From: a bacterium
GTDB lineage: Bacteria > Electryoneota > RPQS01
Assembly: GCA_013360195.1 (NCBI GenBank)
Contig: JABWCQ010000008.1
Coordinates: forward strand, 62,001 to 126,000
DNA: 64,000 bases
Reading direction: 5' to 3'
Shown one piece after another: positions 14,168-22,344 of the stretch. The notes under the pieces were generated by a model that saw only the letters and a program-made list of their open reading frames with translations, was not told the origin of the DNA and ran no database searches. The position numbers were made by a program, and so were the translations under genes. How positions within the stretch are numbered: the first letter of the stretch is position 1; the number at the start of each line of letters is the position of its first letter.

Positions 14168-15952
14168 CTATTTCATCATCACCAACTTGGCAGTGCGCGC
14201 TTGCGCGCCCGCCTGAAGTTTTGCAAAATAAATTCCACTTGCCAATCCTGATCCATCAACAGAGACGTTGTGTGATCCGGCGGTCATGATTTCATTTGCA
14301 AGTGATGTGACCAAGCGGCCCTGTATGTCAAACAGATCGAGTTGTACGTGTGACGATTGCGAGAGAGTGAAATTCAGTGTAGTGGTCGGATTGAACGGAT
14401 TTGGATAGGCTGAAAGAGTGAAATCGTTTGGAGTCAGCAGATTGTCGTCCGCATCCATGATGATATCGAGCTGGAAGAAGCCCTCGCCGTTGCTGGCTTC
14501 TACCGTGTTGATGCCGTCCGTTGCCCACACGCGCCAGCGGAATTCAAAGACTTCGTCAAGTGGGGAAAGGGGGACCATCAGTTCAAGATGGTAAAAGGTA
14601 TCCGTCGTGACGGTGTCGTGAGGAGAAATAAAGAAGTCTTCGGGATACGTTGATTCGATATGAAAAGTATATTGAATCGGCGCGCCTTCAGGATCGTGTG
14701 ATGCCCTCCAATTCATGACGAAAGGAAAATCCAAATCCGGCATCGTGCTGTCCCGGGGCGTTATGCGCGTGAAGCTGCAGGGGGGCATGTTGCAGAAGTC
14801 ATTGGACAGACCATAGAGCAGGATTTCGCGCTGGTTGCCCGGCAAAACAGCTACTCCTGACGTGATAATCTCGTCAAACGAAGTGATCACCGCGCGAGCG
14901 GCTTCTTCACTGACAGCGTTGCCCACCCACTTTATGCCGACGCTGTCGCCGCAGGAAGAGACATGCAGCACGAAGACGTCATTGTCCGTTGTGCTGACGC
15001 GCTGAGCGTGGCCGATAAGATAGTAACCGTCATGACCGTCGGGAAGAATTGTGTTGGCAACCGCGGCGCCGGGAATGTCAAACTCAAATTTTCTATGCCA
15101 GAGGAGATTGCCGGAATCATCAGTTTCCATCAGCATAACGTCGTTGTTCTGGTTTAAGCCGTGTTGGGCGCCGCAAGCGACATATCCCAATCCTGACGAA
15201 CCTTGAAACAAGCCGTGAATTTCGACATTCGCGTCAAACTCGTAGAGGTGGTCCCACAATAAAGTCCCCGTTGGTCCGAAGAGCGCCATGCGCGCGGCGC
15301 CTGTGCTGTCAAGAACACTGCGGCCACCGACAAGATAGTTGTTTCCGGCGGTCACGATCATATCATAGGCCGTGTCTTCATCAAAACTGCCGACGCGCGC
15401 AGACCACAGACTGTCGCCGTTTGAATTCGTTTTCAATACCCACCAGTCGTGACCACCTGCTCCGCCAGGAAGGGAATGCGAGCGACCTGCGATCACGAAG
15501 CCACCGTCGGGAGCCACGTTTACGCTTGTGGCCTGATTTGCAAACTCGTGTCCGTAGGTGCGTGACCAAATGCTGTCACCATCCGGGTTCACTCGCAAGA
15601 GCCAATAGTTCTGATCGTTGTTGGCAGGATTTCTGGCCCAACCGCCGCAGATAAATCCGCCGTCGTTGGTGCGAGCGATATCGGTTAAGATACTCTGCGA
15701 GCCGCCGGAATACTGATGACTCCAAGTTGCTTCGCCGGTTGCAGGATTGACCTTTGAAAGCCAGCCAAACCCTTGCGTGATTCCCGTTACATCAACATAT
15801 CCGCAGGCCACAACCATTCCGTCGTTGGCTAATGCAACGCCAGTGCCTTGATCCGAGTTCTGAGTTCCCGGACTCGATATCCAGAGTGAATCCATGCACT
15901 GCGAATACGCCGTGCTTGTAAGTAAGAACAACAATACAATTAACGAATTCAT
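14168..15952 (-). CDS. Secreted repeat protein with T9SS sorting tail
   Basis: A 594-residue exported protein. The start at 15952 was chosen over an upstream in-frame codon because AAAGGAGAAG lies just before it and a clear signal peptide follows (MNSLIVLLFLLTSTAYSQ). Residues 20-370 hold repeats of the form DGGFxxxG..x..WLLRVNxDGDSxWSRTYG, which look like beta-propeller blades of the kind found in many FCB secreted proteins. A Fn3-like segment with ITPRDSTMPDLDFPFVMNW follows. The T9SS type A tail ends the protein (YPNPFNPTT, LFDIQGRLV, SGIYFAKL, KLVMMK). No catalytic residues are apparent. Confidence 0.8.
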   Translation of the reverse strand: MNSLIVLLFLLTSTAYSQCMDSLWISSPGTQNSDQGTGVALANDGMVVACGYVDVTGITQGFGWLSKVNPATGEATWSHQYSGGSQSILTDIARTNDGGFICGGWARNPANNDQNYWLLRVNPDGDSIWSRTYGHEFANQATSVNVAPDGGFVIAGRSHSLPGGAGGHDWWVLKTNSNGDSLWSARVGSFDEDTAYDMIVTAGNNYLVGGRSVLDSTGAARMALFGPTGTLLWDHLYEFDANVEIHGLFQGSSGLGYVACGAQHGLNQNNDVMLMETDDSGNLLWHRKFEFDIPGAAVANTILPDGHDGYYLIGHAQRVSTTDNDVFVLHVSSCGDSVGIKWVGNAVSEEAARAVITSFDEIITSGVAVLPGNQREILLYGLSNDFCNMPPCSFTRITPRDSTMPDLDFPFVMNWRASHDPEGAPIQYTFHIESTYPEDFFISPHDTVTTDTFYHLELMVPLSPLDEVFEFRWRVWATDGINTVEASNGEGFFQLDIIMDADDNLLTPNDFTLSAYPNPFNPTTTLNFTLSQSSHVQLDLFDIQGRLVTSLANEIMTAGSHNVSVDGSGLASGIYFAKLQAGAQARTAKLVMMK

Positions 15953-15977
15953 GTGCTTCTCCTTTTGAACGCACCGT

Positions 15978-16006
15978 AAGATAGCACTTTCCGATTCTCG
16001 CCGCAA
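15978..16006 (-). promoter_or_regulatory. Promoter of the T9SS-tailed protein (minus strand)
   Basis: On the minus strand, TTGCGG (16006-16001) and TATCTT (15983-15978) are 17 bp apart, 25 bp upstream of the start at 15952. Its -35 region shares an inverted repeat with the divergent promoter. Confidence 0.55.
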
Positions 16007-16021
16007 CTACTTTTGAGTTGC
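16003..16021. promoter_or_regulatory. Inverted repeat between two divergent promoters
   Basis: GCAACT (16003-16008) and AGTTGC (16016-16021) overlap the -35 boxes of both the minus-strand promoter at 15978-16006 and the plus-strand promoter at 16018-16046. A protein bound here could control both directions. Confidence 0.4.
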
Positions 16022-16046
16022 AAATTTGACCGAAAAAGCCTATACT
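16018..16046 (+). promoter_or_regulatory. Promoter of the acyl-CoA gene cluster
   Basis: TTGCAA (16018-16023) and TATACT (16041-16046) with 17 bp between them, 43 bp before the TTG start at 16089. Confidence 0.55.
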
Positions 16047-16088
16047 TAACAACTTGAAAAATCCTGTCTTACCTCCTCGTAAGCTCCG

Positions 16089-16544
16089 TTGAAACCAACT
16101 CTTACCGTCGGCAGCCGGGCCGAATATCGCTTCATTGTCGAGTCGCGCATGACCGTCTATTTCGAGGGGCGGCCCCTGCACCCCTTCTACTCGACCTACT
16201 GGCTGACCTATCATTCCGAGTATGTTAGCCGGCTTGTGCTGGAGCCCCATCTCGACTATGGCGAAGACGGCATCGGGACGGGTGTGTTCGTCCGCCATCA
16301 CAATCCCGCCGGTATCGGGCAGGAGCTGCTGTTTATGGCCGAATGTACGCGCCTGCACGGCAATTATCTCTTCTGTGAAGTAAAAGCCTTTCATGGCGAG
16401 CGGTTAATCGGCGAGGGCGAAGTGCACCAAGTTGTGCTTTCGAGTGACAAACTCAAGGAACTGCATCGCCGTGCATACCCCGACTGGGGCTCTGGTTCCG
16501 GCGGCTGGGGGATCGAAGACCACCTGTGGGAACTCAAGAAATAG
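16089..16544 (+). CDS. Thioesterase-like hotdog-fold protein (FlK-related)
   Basis: A 151-residue protein similar in layout to FlK-type acyl-CoA thioesterases: an N-terminal LTVGSRAEYRFIVESRMTVYF strand, a central helix region (HPFYSTYWLTYHSEYVSRLVLEPHLDYGEDGIG), and a closing strand ending GEGEVHQVVL. The TTG start at 16089 is preferred because the family's first strand begins right after it. No strong ribosome-binding site is visible. Family members hydrolyse acyl-CoA; the substrate here is unknown but the neighbouring crotonases point to a CoA-ester pathway. It is the first gene of the cluster after the promoter at 16018. Confidence 0.65.
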   Translation: MKPTLTVGSRAEYRFIVESRMTVYFEGRPLHPFYSTYWLTYHSEYVSRLVLEPHLDYGEDGIGTGVFVRHHNPAGIGQELLFMAECTRLHGNYLFCEVKAFHGERLIGEGEVHQVVLSSDKLKELHRRAYPDWGSGSGGWGIEDHLWELKK

Positions 16545-16569
16545 AAAATTGCAAATAGAAAATAGAAAA
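16545..16569 (-). repeat. Dispersed A/T-rich 25-nt spacer element, copy 1
   Basis: The reverse complement of this stretch matches 19914-19938 at 22 of 25 positions. It fills almost the whole gap between the thioesterase-like gene and the EthD gene. Confidence 0.5.
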
Positions 16570-16577
16570 AGTTCACG

Positions 16578-16886
16578 ATGATCAACTTCATTGCATTCTA
16601 CAAGCATCCTCAGGACGTGGAAGCGTTTGACAAAGCTTATTGGGAGACACACATTCCGCTCATCAAGAAGGTCCCCGGACTCGTGAGCGTGCAAGCCAAC
16701 AAGTTTTGGCCGGGCAAGGATGCGCCTGCGCCATACTACATGATGGCGGTGCTCTCTTTTGCAGACAAAGACTCATTCAAGGCTGGCATGAAATCGCCGG
16801 AGATGGCCGAAGCGGGTGCGAATCTGATGAGCTTTGCCAAGGGACTCGTCGAGTTTCAGACGGCGGAAACGGATCCGCGCGCATGA
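16578..16886 (+). CDS. EthD-family small protein
   Basis: A 102-residue alpha+beta barrel (dimeric ferredoxin-like) protein of the EthD family. Visible features are the N-terminal INFIAFYKHPQDVEAFDKAY strand-helix, the conserved HIPLIKKVPGL segment, and YYMMAVLSFADKDSF. EthD proteins accompany several degradation pathways; their biochemical role is poorly defined. Its last four bases (ATGA) overlap the start of the next gene, so it is translationally coupled to the crotonase. This suggests that the two act on the same intermediate. Confidence 0.8.
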   Translation: MINFIAFYKHPQDVEAFDKAYWETHIPLIKKVPGLVSVQANKFWPGKDAPAPYYMMAVLSFADKDSFKAGMKSPEMAEAGANLMSFAKGLVEFQTAETDPRA

Positions 16887-17728
16887 AAAAGAATTTCGAA
16901 TCGAGACCTGCCGACAGCTTCAAGTTCGAGTTTATCACCTACGAGAAGAAGGGCGCGCGCGCGACTGTCACCTTCAACCGTCCCGACAAGCTCAACTGTG
17001 TCCACTATCCGATGCTGAAGGAGTTGTGCGAAGCGTTCGACGACGTTTCGTTCGATGATGAGATCGCCGTTTTGATTTTGACGGGCAAGGGCGACCGCGC
17101 ATTTTGCACGGGAGCTGACTTGAATGAGCAGCTCCAATTTCTCGACCGACCGCAGGACTACTGGAAGTGGATGGGCGCGTTCATCGATGCGCACGACAAG
17201 CTGCGCAATCTGGGTAAGCCCTCAATCGCGCGTTTGAACGGCATCGTGGTTGGCGGCGGAAATGAATTTAACATTAGTTGCGATCTCGCCATTGCGTGTG
17301 ACGATATTTACATTCGTCAAGTCGGCGCGGCGCACGGTTCCGTTGCCGCTGCAGGAGCTTCGCAGTTTCTGCCGATAATTGTCGGGGACCGGCGCGCGCG
17401 GGAAATTCTCTTTTTGTGTGAAGAGATTCCGGCGAAGAAAGCCCTCGAATGGGGTTTGGTAAATCAGGTGGTGCCGCGAGCGGAGCTCGATAAGGCAATC
17501 GATGAAATGGCCACAAAGCTTGAGAACAAATTGCCCGAGTGTGTGCGCTATTTGAAAACACAGCTGAACTACTGGCGCGATGCGTCGTGGTCGCAGACGA
17601 TCAACCACGCGCGCGACTGGCTTGGGATCCACGCGAATTCCCCCGAGGTCCGCGAAGCCGTCACGGCCTTCAATTCCAAGCGCAAACCCGACTACAAGAA
17701 AGTGCGCGAAAGTTTGAAGAAGAAATAA
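16883..17728 (+). CDS. Enoyl-CoA hydratase/isomerase family protein, MenB/BadI-like
   Basis: A 281-residue crotonase. The CoA-binding and oxyanion-hole regions are clear (DRAFCTGADLNEQ at 71-83 and IVVGGGNEFNISCDLAIA at 121-138). One catalytic-position Glu is present (Glu128), but the second hydratase glutamate is absent: the corresponding stretch reads RQVGAAHGSVAAAGASQFLP. That pattern, with IVGDRRAREILFLCEE downstream, is closer to ring-forming or ring-opening crotonases of the MenB/BadI kind than to simple hydratases. The gene context (EthD, thioesterase, other crotonases, aldehyde dehydrogenase) suggests a degradative role rather than menaquinone synthesis. Substrate is not known. The ATG at 16883 overlaps the EthD stop. 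Confidence 0.8.
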   Translation: MKKNFESRPADSFKFEFITYEKKGARATVTFNRPDKLNCVHYPMLKELCEAFDDVSFDDEIAVLILTGKGDRAFCTGADLNEQLQFLDRPQDYWKWMGAFIDAHDKLRNLGKPSIARLNGIVVGGGNEFNISCDLAIACDDIYIRQVGAAHGSVAAAGASQFLPIIVGDRRAREILFLCEEIPAKKALEWGLVNQVVPRAELDKAIDEMATKLENKLPECVRYLKTQLNYWRDASWSQTINHARDWLGIHANSPEVREAVTAFNSKRKPDYKKVRESLKKK

Positions 17729-17731
17729 GAT

Positions 17732-18508
17732 ATGAGTGATCTCCAATACCTGAAACTTGAGCGCGACGGGCACGTTGCCACCGTTTTCCTGAATCGTCCG
17801 AAGCAGCTTAATGCGCTCAATATGGCGCTGATGGATGAGCTTGTGGCCACGCTTGAGCTGCTTGACAACGATGATGAAATTCGCGCGATTGTGTTGACGG
17901 GCGATTCGCGCGCGTTTGCAGCAGGTGCGGATATTATGGAAATGGCCGACGCCGACTCCACTGAAATGCTGCGGCGCGATCAATTTGCCAAATGGGATCG
18001 CATTCGCAAAATCAAGAAGCCGATTATCGCGGCGGTGTCGGGTTTTGCGCTCGGCGGCGGATGCGAGTTGATGATGCATTGCGATATGGTCATCGCGAGC
18101 GAAACCGCGCAATTCGGTCAGCCCGAGATCAAAATCGGAGTCATGCCCGGCGCGGGCGGCACACAGCGGCTGACGCGCACCGTCGGCAAAGCGCGCGCGA
18201 TGGAGATGGTGTTGACCGGAAAATTCATCGGCGCGAAGCAGGCCGAAGCGTGGGGCTTGGTCAATCGCGTCGTCCCGATCGAAGTGTATCTGACTGAGGC
18301 TCAGAAACTCGCACGCGAAATCGCGCAGATGTCGCCCATCGCGGTGCGATTGGCCAAAGAGGCTGTACTGAAGAACTACGAGTCCTTCCTGACCGGCGGC
18401 CTTGAGTTTGAACGCAAGAATTTTTATCTGCTTTTTGCCACTGAAGATCAAAAGGAAGGCATGAAAGCGTTTATTGAAAAGAGACCTGCTAAGTTTACGG
18501 GGAAATAG
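17732..18508 (+). CDS. Enoyl-CoA hydratase (classical crotonase)
   Basis: A 258-residue crotonase with both catalytic glutamates of true 2-enoyl-CoA hydratases: Glu112 in GGGCELMMHCD and Glu132 in FGQPEIKIGVMPGAGGTQ. The oxyanion-hole motif RAFAAGADIMEM (60-71) is also intact. It should add water across trans-2-enoyl-CoA, as in beta-oxidation or the hydration step of phenylacetyl-CoA degradation (PaaF). It starts 3 nt after the preceding crotonase. Its GC content is high and similar to neighbours. The exact chain length or ring substrate cannot be read from sequence. Confidence 0.9.
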   Translation: MSDLQYLKLERDGHVATVFLNRPKQLNALNMALMDELVATLELLDNDDEIRAIVLTGDSRAFAAGADIMEMADADSTEMLRRDQFAKWDRIRKIKKPIIAAVSGFALGGGCELMMHCDMVIASETAQFGQPEIKIGVMPGAGGTQRLTRTVGKARAMEMVLTGKFIGAKQAEAWGLVNRVVPIEVYLTEAQKLAREIAQMSPIAVRLAKEAVLKNYESFLTGGLEFERKNFYLLFATEDQKEGMKAFIEKRPAKFTGK

Positions 18509-18529
18509 GACGTCGTAGAGGAAGATAAG

Positions 18530-19108
18530 ATGTTTTGGAGACGCATAAAGAGTCTATTCGGGAGGCAAGCAAGGACATGGAATGGAGACTTTAGTCACTT
18601 ATCCAAGGTGCTTTCGGAGCGGATTATCCCGAATGCGATGGCTGCTACACAGTTAGCTGTGTTGCAATTTAAGAAAGACCAGGAAGTCACTAAGAAGCAG
18701 GAAGAAACTATCTTCTTTGAATATTTGGTGGCGTTCCTGAGCCTTGCCGACAGGAGCATTTTCCGTTCTTCATTAAAGAATGATAGAGACTCCGTGATGA
18801 ATGCACTAGTCGAGACGACGATTATTCAAATAACGGAATCTCTTCAATCACATAAAAGCGAATTTGCGACTTTCTTTATTTCATTGTATAATGTCCGCCA
18901 ATCGGAATACGGAAGTTGTAAAAGGCTTTTTGATGGGGATAGTGGGGAAGGGCCGATATTTTGCCTTCGAACAGCGAGCCATCTACTCAATGCTGCGCAA
19001 CACGAAACAGATGAGACTCTACTTGTGCTATATGCAAAAGTTATGAGCGCGTTCGTAGTGCTGATTGGAGAAATCGACGCGATATTGCTACATTCAGGAG
19101 TTGAATAA
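18530..19108 (+). CDS. Hypothetical protein, A+T-rich insertion in the crotonase operon
   Basis: A 192-residue, mostly alpha-helical protein with no signal peptide. The N-terminus is strongly basic (MFWRRIKSLFGRQARTW), and no family was recognised. Weak hydrophobic stretches (EYLVAFLSLADRSIF, YAKVMSAFVVLIGEIDAIL) are amphipathic rather than membrane-spanning. It separates two crotonase genes, 21 bp after one and 3 bp before the next, and is noticeably lower in G+C than both. This suggests recent acquisition. A ribosome-binding-like GAGGAAGATAAG precedes its ATG. Confidence 0.6.
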   Translation: MFWRRIKSLFGRQARTWNGDFSHLSKVLSERIIPNAMAATQLAVLQFKKDQEVTKKQEETIFFEYLVAFLSLADRSIFRSSLKNDRDSVMNALVETTIIQITESLQSHKSEFATFFISLYNVRQSEYGSCKRLFDGDSGEGPIFCLRTASHLLNAAQHETDETLLVLYAKVMSAFVVLIGEIDAILLHSGVE

Positions 19109-19111
19109 TAA

Positions 19112-19891
19112 ATGTACGAAACAATCCTCTACGAGCGCACAGACGCCGTTCTGAAGATAACGCTAAATCGTCCTGACCGCTTTAACGCGTTCAACGAGCA
19201 GATGCACAAAGAGCTGGCCGATGCTTTTAAGAATGCCGCTAAGGATGATGATATCCGAAGTGTGATTCTGACCGGCGCGGGCAAAGCTTTTTGCAGCGGG
19301 CAGGATTTGAAGGAAGTCAAGGACAATCCTAATCGCAATCTTGCGGATTCCTTGCGCTACAATTACAATCCGAATATCTTGCGGATTCGCGGGCTTGAAA
19401 AGCCCGTTTTGTGCGCATTGAATGGGGTTGCCGCCGGAGCGGGAATGTCGCTGGCGATGGCGTGCGATCTCAGGATTGCTTCTGATCAATCTTCGATGCT
19501 GCAAGCATTCGTCAACGTTGGCTTGCTGCCCGATTCCGGTTCGACGTGGGTCTTGCCGCGCTTGTTGGGGTATCATAAAGCATTTGAGATTTGCTCGACG
19601 GGTCGTCCGATTAAGGCTGACGAAGCGCTCAAACTCAACTTAGTTGATGAGATTGTTGAGCACGACAAGCTTGACTCGTTCACAATGGAGCTTGCCGTCA
19701 AATATGCAAATGCGCCCACGAAGGCAATCGGAGCCTTGAAGCGTGCGCTGAACAAAGCTTCCGCCGTGCCGCTCGACGAGGCACTTGAGTATGAAGCCTA
19801 CCTGCAGGACATCCTCGGCAAGACCGAAGACTATCGAGAAGGCGTGGCCGCATTTAACGAGAAACGCAAACCACAATTCAAGGGCCGCTAA
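19112..19891 (+). CDS. PaaG-like enoyl-CoA isomerase (crotonase family)
   Basis: A 259-residue crotonase of the PaaG type. The oxyanion-hole regions are KAFCSGQDLKEVK and NGVAAGAGMSLAMACDLRIA. The two hydratase glutamates are replaced (Ser113 and Val at the second site), while the isomerase aspartate is present as Asp141 in LLPDSGSTWVLPRL, the hallmark of PaaG. PaaG isomerises ring-1,2-epoxyphenylacetyl-CoA to an oxepin and can also shift double bonds in enoyl-CoAs. The epoxidase genes (paaABCE) are not in this window, so participation in phenylacetate degradation is unproven and a general double-bond isomerase role is possible. Confidence 0.82.
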   Translation: MYETILYERTDAVLKITLNRPDRFNAFNEQMHKELADAFKNAAKDDDIRSVILTGAGKAFCSGQDLKEVKDNPNRNLADSLRYNYNPNILRIRGLEKPVLCALNGVAAGAGMSLAMACDLRIASDQSSMLQAFVNVGLLPDSGSTWVLPRLLGYHKAFEICSTGRPIKADEALKLNLVDEIVEHDKLDSFTMELAVKYANAPTKAIGALKRALNKASAVPLDEALEYEAYLQDILGKTEDYREGVAAFNEKRKPQFKGR

Positions 19892-19913
19892 GTGTCCAGC
19901 TCCGAGTTTTGAA

Positions 19914-19938
19914 TTTTCTATTCTCCATTTTCAATTTT
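19914..19938 (+). repeat. Dispersed A/T-rich 25-nt spacer element, copy 2
   Basis: Inverted relative to copy 1 at 16545-16569 (22 of 25 matches). It lies between the PaaG-like gene and the aldehyde dehydrogenase gene, and serves as most of that gene's leader. Confidence 0.5.
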
Positions 19939-19942
19939 TCAG

Positions 19943-21427
19943 ATGTCAGACAAACTTTTTCCAAACATTATTAACGGCGAGCATCTTCCGGCGGTTTCGG
20001 GGAAGACGCTTGCATTGAGCAATCCTGCAACAGGCGAAGCGCTGGGAATGATTCCGCTTTCCGATGCCGCTGATATTGACAAGGCAGTGAATGCCGCACG
20101 TTCCGCACTGAACGGCAAGTGGGGACGCTTGACGGCTTCACAGCGCACCAAAATTCTGTTCAAAGCCGCGGAACTATTGAGCGCCCGAGCCAAGGAAATC
20201 GCCGAACTCGAAGCGCGCAACATGGGCAAACCGATGCTGCATGTCATGGGCGAAGTCAAGCAGGCCATTGAGGACTTCGAGTACTTCGCCGGAGCGGCCA
20301 GCAAGATTGAAGGCCGCGTGCCGCCGATTCATCCGGTGTTTTTCGGATACACTTTGAAGGAGCCTGTGGGAGTCGTCGGGGCGATTACGCCGTGGAATTA
20401 TCCGATAATGCTCGAATCATGGAAGCTTGCGCCCGCACTGGCCGCAGGCTGTACCGTTGTGTTGAAGCCGTCGGAAATCGCACCGTGCTCGGCGAATATA
20501 CTGGTTGAGATTCTGCATGAAGCGGGCTGTCCCGAAGGAACGGTCAATCTCGTACATGGATTAGGCGAGAGTGCCGGTGCCGCTTTGGTGAAACATCCAG
20601 GCGTCAACAAAATCTCATTCACGGGCGGAACGGATACGGGCCGCGCGATCATGAAAGAGTGCGCCAACGACATGAAACGGGTGATGCTAGAGTTGGGAGG
20701 AAAGTCTCCGGCCATCGTATGCGAAGACGCGAACTTGAATGACGCGGTATTGTCAAGCGTGTTCACGATTTTCTACGGAGCCGGACAGTCCTGCGACGCG
20801 CGGTCGCGCATTTATGTCCATGAAAAACTGTATGACGCTTTTGTGGAGAAGTTTGCTGCCGCGACAAAGACGCTCGTGGTGGGTGATCCGCTTGACAAGT
20901 CAACACATATCGGCTCGCTTGCGCATCCGTCCCGTTTGCCGATTATGCAGAAATTCGTTGACGCGGCCAAACAAGGCGGAGGAAGGATTCTCTGCGGCGG
21001 TGAGCAGTTGAAAGGCGGGGTTTACGACAAGGGTTGCTTCTTTGCTCCAACAGTTATCGTTGATCTGCCGGAAGACAATTTGTGTGTGCAGGAAGAGATT
21101 TTCGGACCGATTGTTGTTATCGCCAAATTCGCCAATGACGACGACGCATTGGCCAAAGCTAACGGTGTTAAGTATGGGCTCTGCGCGACATTGTACACGG
21201 AGAGCATGCCGCGCGCGACGAAGTTCATCCGCGGATTGCACAGCGGCATCGTCACTGTCAACACACCTGCAACTGCGCTTCCCGGTCTGCCTTTCGGCGG
21301 CTATAAGCAATCCGGAATCGGCCGCGAAATGGCAATGGAGACGCTCGATAGCTACCTCGAAACCAAAACTGTTTTGACCGGCGTCACCGGTAAGCCCATC
21401 AATCCGTTCGGTCTGACGGTCAGCTAA
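19943..21427 (+). CDS. NAD(P)+-dependent aldehyde dehydrogenase
   Basis: A 494-residue ALDH-superfamily enzyme that oxidises an aldehyde to the acid. Catalytic residues are visible: Asn152 in ITPWNYP, Glu250 in MLELGGKSP and the nucleophile Cys284 in GAGQSCDARSR. The nucleotide-binding region (VVLKPSEIAPCSA, FTGGTDTGR) is normal. Overall it looks like betaine-aldehyde or related short-chain/aromatic dehydrogenases. Its location just downstream of the crotonases fits oxidation of a ring-opened semialdehyde or a fatty aldehyde. No hydratase domain is fused as in PaaZ. The substrate is unresolved. Confidence 0.88.
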   Translation: MSDKLFPNIINGEHLPAVSGKTLALSNPATGEALGMIPLSDAADIDKAVNAARSALNGKWGRLTASQRTKILFKAAELLSARAKEIAELEARNMGKPMLHVMGEVKQAIEDFEYFAGAASKIEGRVPPIHPVFFGYTLKEPVGVVGAITPWNYPIMLESWKLAPALAAGCTVVLKPSEIAPCSANILVEILHEAGCPEGTVNLVHGLGESAGAALVKHPGVNKISFTGGTDTGRAIMKECANDMKRVMLELGGKSPAIVCEDANLNDAVLSSVFTIFYGAGQSCDARSRIYVHEKLYDAFVEKFAAATKTLVVGDPLDKSTHIGSLAHPSRLPIMQKFVDAAKQGGGRILCGGEQLKGGVYDKGCFFAPTVIVDLPEDNLCVQEEIFGPIVVIAKFANDDDALAKANGVKYGLCATLYTESMPRATKFIRGLHSGIVTVNTPATALPGLPFGGYKQSGIGREMAMETLDSYLETKTVLTGVTGKPINPFGLTVS

Positions 21428-21438
21428 AGGAAGCGGCT

Positions 21439-22326
21439 ATGAAGTATTGTGTTCTGGGTGCCACTGGACGAACCGGAGGCATCGTGGCGACTGAGCTTCT
21501 GAAGGACGGTTATCAGGTACGGGTGGTCGCCAGGAGTCTCGACAAGCTTGAGCCGCTGCGCGCCCTCGGCGCGGAGCCATGTGTCGCTGATTTGCAGGTG
21601 CTTGACGATGTGAAGCGCGCCTTTGCGGATATCGAGGCTGCGTATGTCATGATTCCGCCGAACTTCACCGCGTCGGATTTCCGTAAATTTCAGGATGAAG
21701 TCACCGATAATATTGCCGATGCCATCGCGACGAACGGCACGAAGTACACTGTCTCCTTAAGCAGCATCGGCGCCGAAAATCCTAAAGGAGTCGGTCCTGT
21801 GAACGGCCTGCACTATATGGAAGTGCAGCTTGACGGCATTCCTGACCTGAATACGCTCCATGTCCGCGCGGGTTTCTTTATGGAGAATCTGCTCGGTTCG
21901 CTGGGAATGATTAAAGGAATGAAGATTTATGGCGCTGCATGTCCGCCAGACGCGGCATGGCCGCTAATCTCGACCGGCGACATTGGGCATTATGCAGCCC
22001 AACGGCTGAAAGCCCTCAATTTCAGCGGCAAAAATGTGCAGTTTCTCCTCGGTCCGCGGGACGTGACCGGAGAAGAGACAGCGCGCATTCTTGCCGCGGC
22101 GTTTGGAATGGAAGCCTTGCCGTACGTGCATTTCACATACGAGGACATGAAGAAGGGGGTGGTCGGAGGTGGCGTGCTTCCGAACACGGCGGACCTGTTC
22201 GTTGAGCTGTACGATGGTTTCAATAAAGGTTTACTCACCTATCATCGAGACACGGAATCGACCACCAATACGAAACTTGAGGACTTCGCTGCGAAAGTCT
22301 TGAAACCGGCGTTCGATTCAAGATAG
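21439..22326 (+). CDS. NmrA-like NAD(P)-binding oxidoreductase
   Basis: A 295-residue atypical short-chain dehydrogenase of the NmrA/HSCARG type. The nucleotide-binding loop is GATGRTGG near the N-terminus, followed by VVARSLDKLEPLRALGAE, a typical NADP-discriminating region. The usual SDR Tyr-Lys catalytic pair is not evident, as in most NmrA-like proteins, which act as NAD(P)H sensors or as quinone/azo reductases. It is 11 bp downstream of the aldehyde dehydrogenase gene and ends the cluster at a strong terminator. Confidence 0.78.
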   Translation: MKYCVLGATGRTGGIVATELLKDGYQVRVVARSLDKLEPLRALGAEPCVADLQVLDDVKRAFADIEAAYVMIPPNFTASDFRKFQDEVTDNIADAIATNGTKYTVSLSSIGAENPKGVGPVNGLHYMEVQLDGIPDLNTLHVRAGFFMENLLGSLGMIKGMKIYGAACPPDAAWPLISTGDIGHYAAQRLKALNFSGKNVQFLLGPRDVTGEETARILAAAFGMEALPYVHFTYEDMKKGVVGGGVLPNTADLFVELYDGFNKGLLTYHRDTESTTNTKLEDFAAKVLKPAFDSR

Positions 22327-22344
22327 CTTTGAATGCGACTATTG

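Noticed and set aside
16883-17728. MenB (menaquinone pathway) assignment
   Set aside because: The MenB-like pattern is partial and no other men genes are nearby. A degradative role fits the neighbours better.
17222-18451. 409-codon minus-strand open frame opposite the crotonases
   Set aside because: It runs across the junction of two well-supported crotonase genes, its composition is biased to Arg, His and Gln, and it has no ribosome-binding site or motif.
16089-22326. Complete phenylacetate (paa) operon
   Set aside because: Only PaaG- and PaaF-like crotonases are present. The epoxidase paaABCE, the ligase paaK and the fused paaZ are not in the window.
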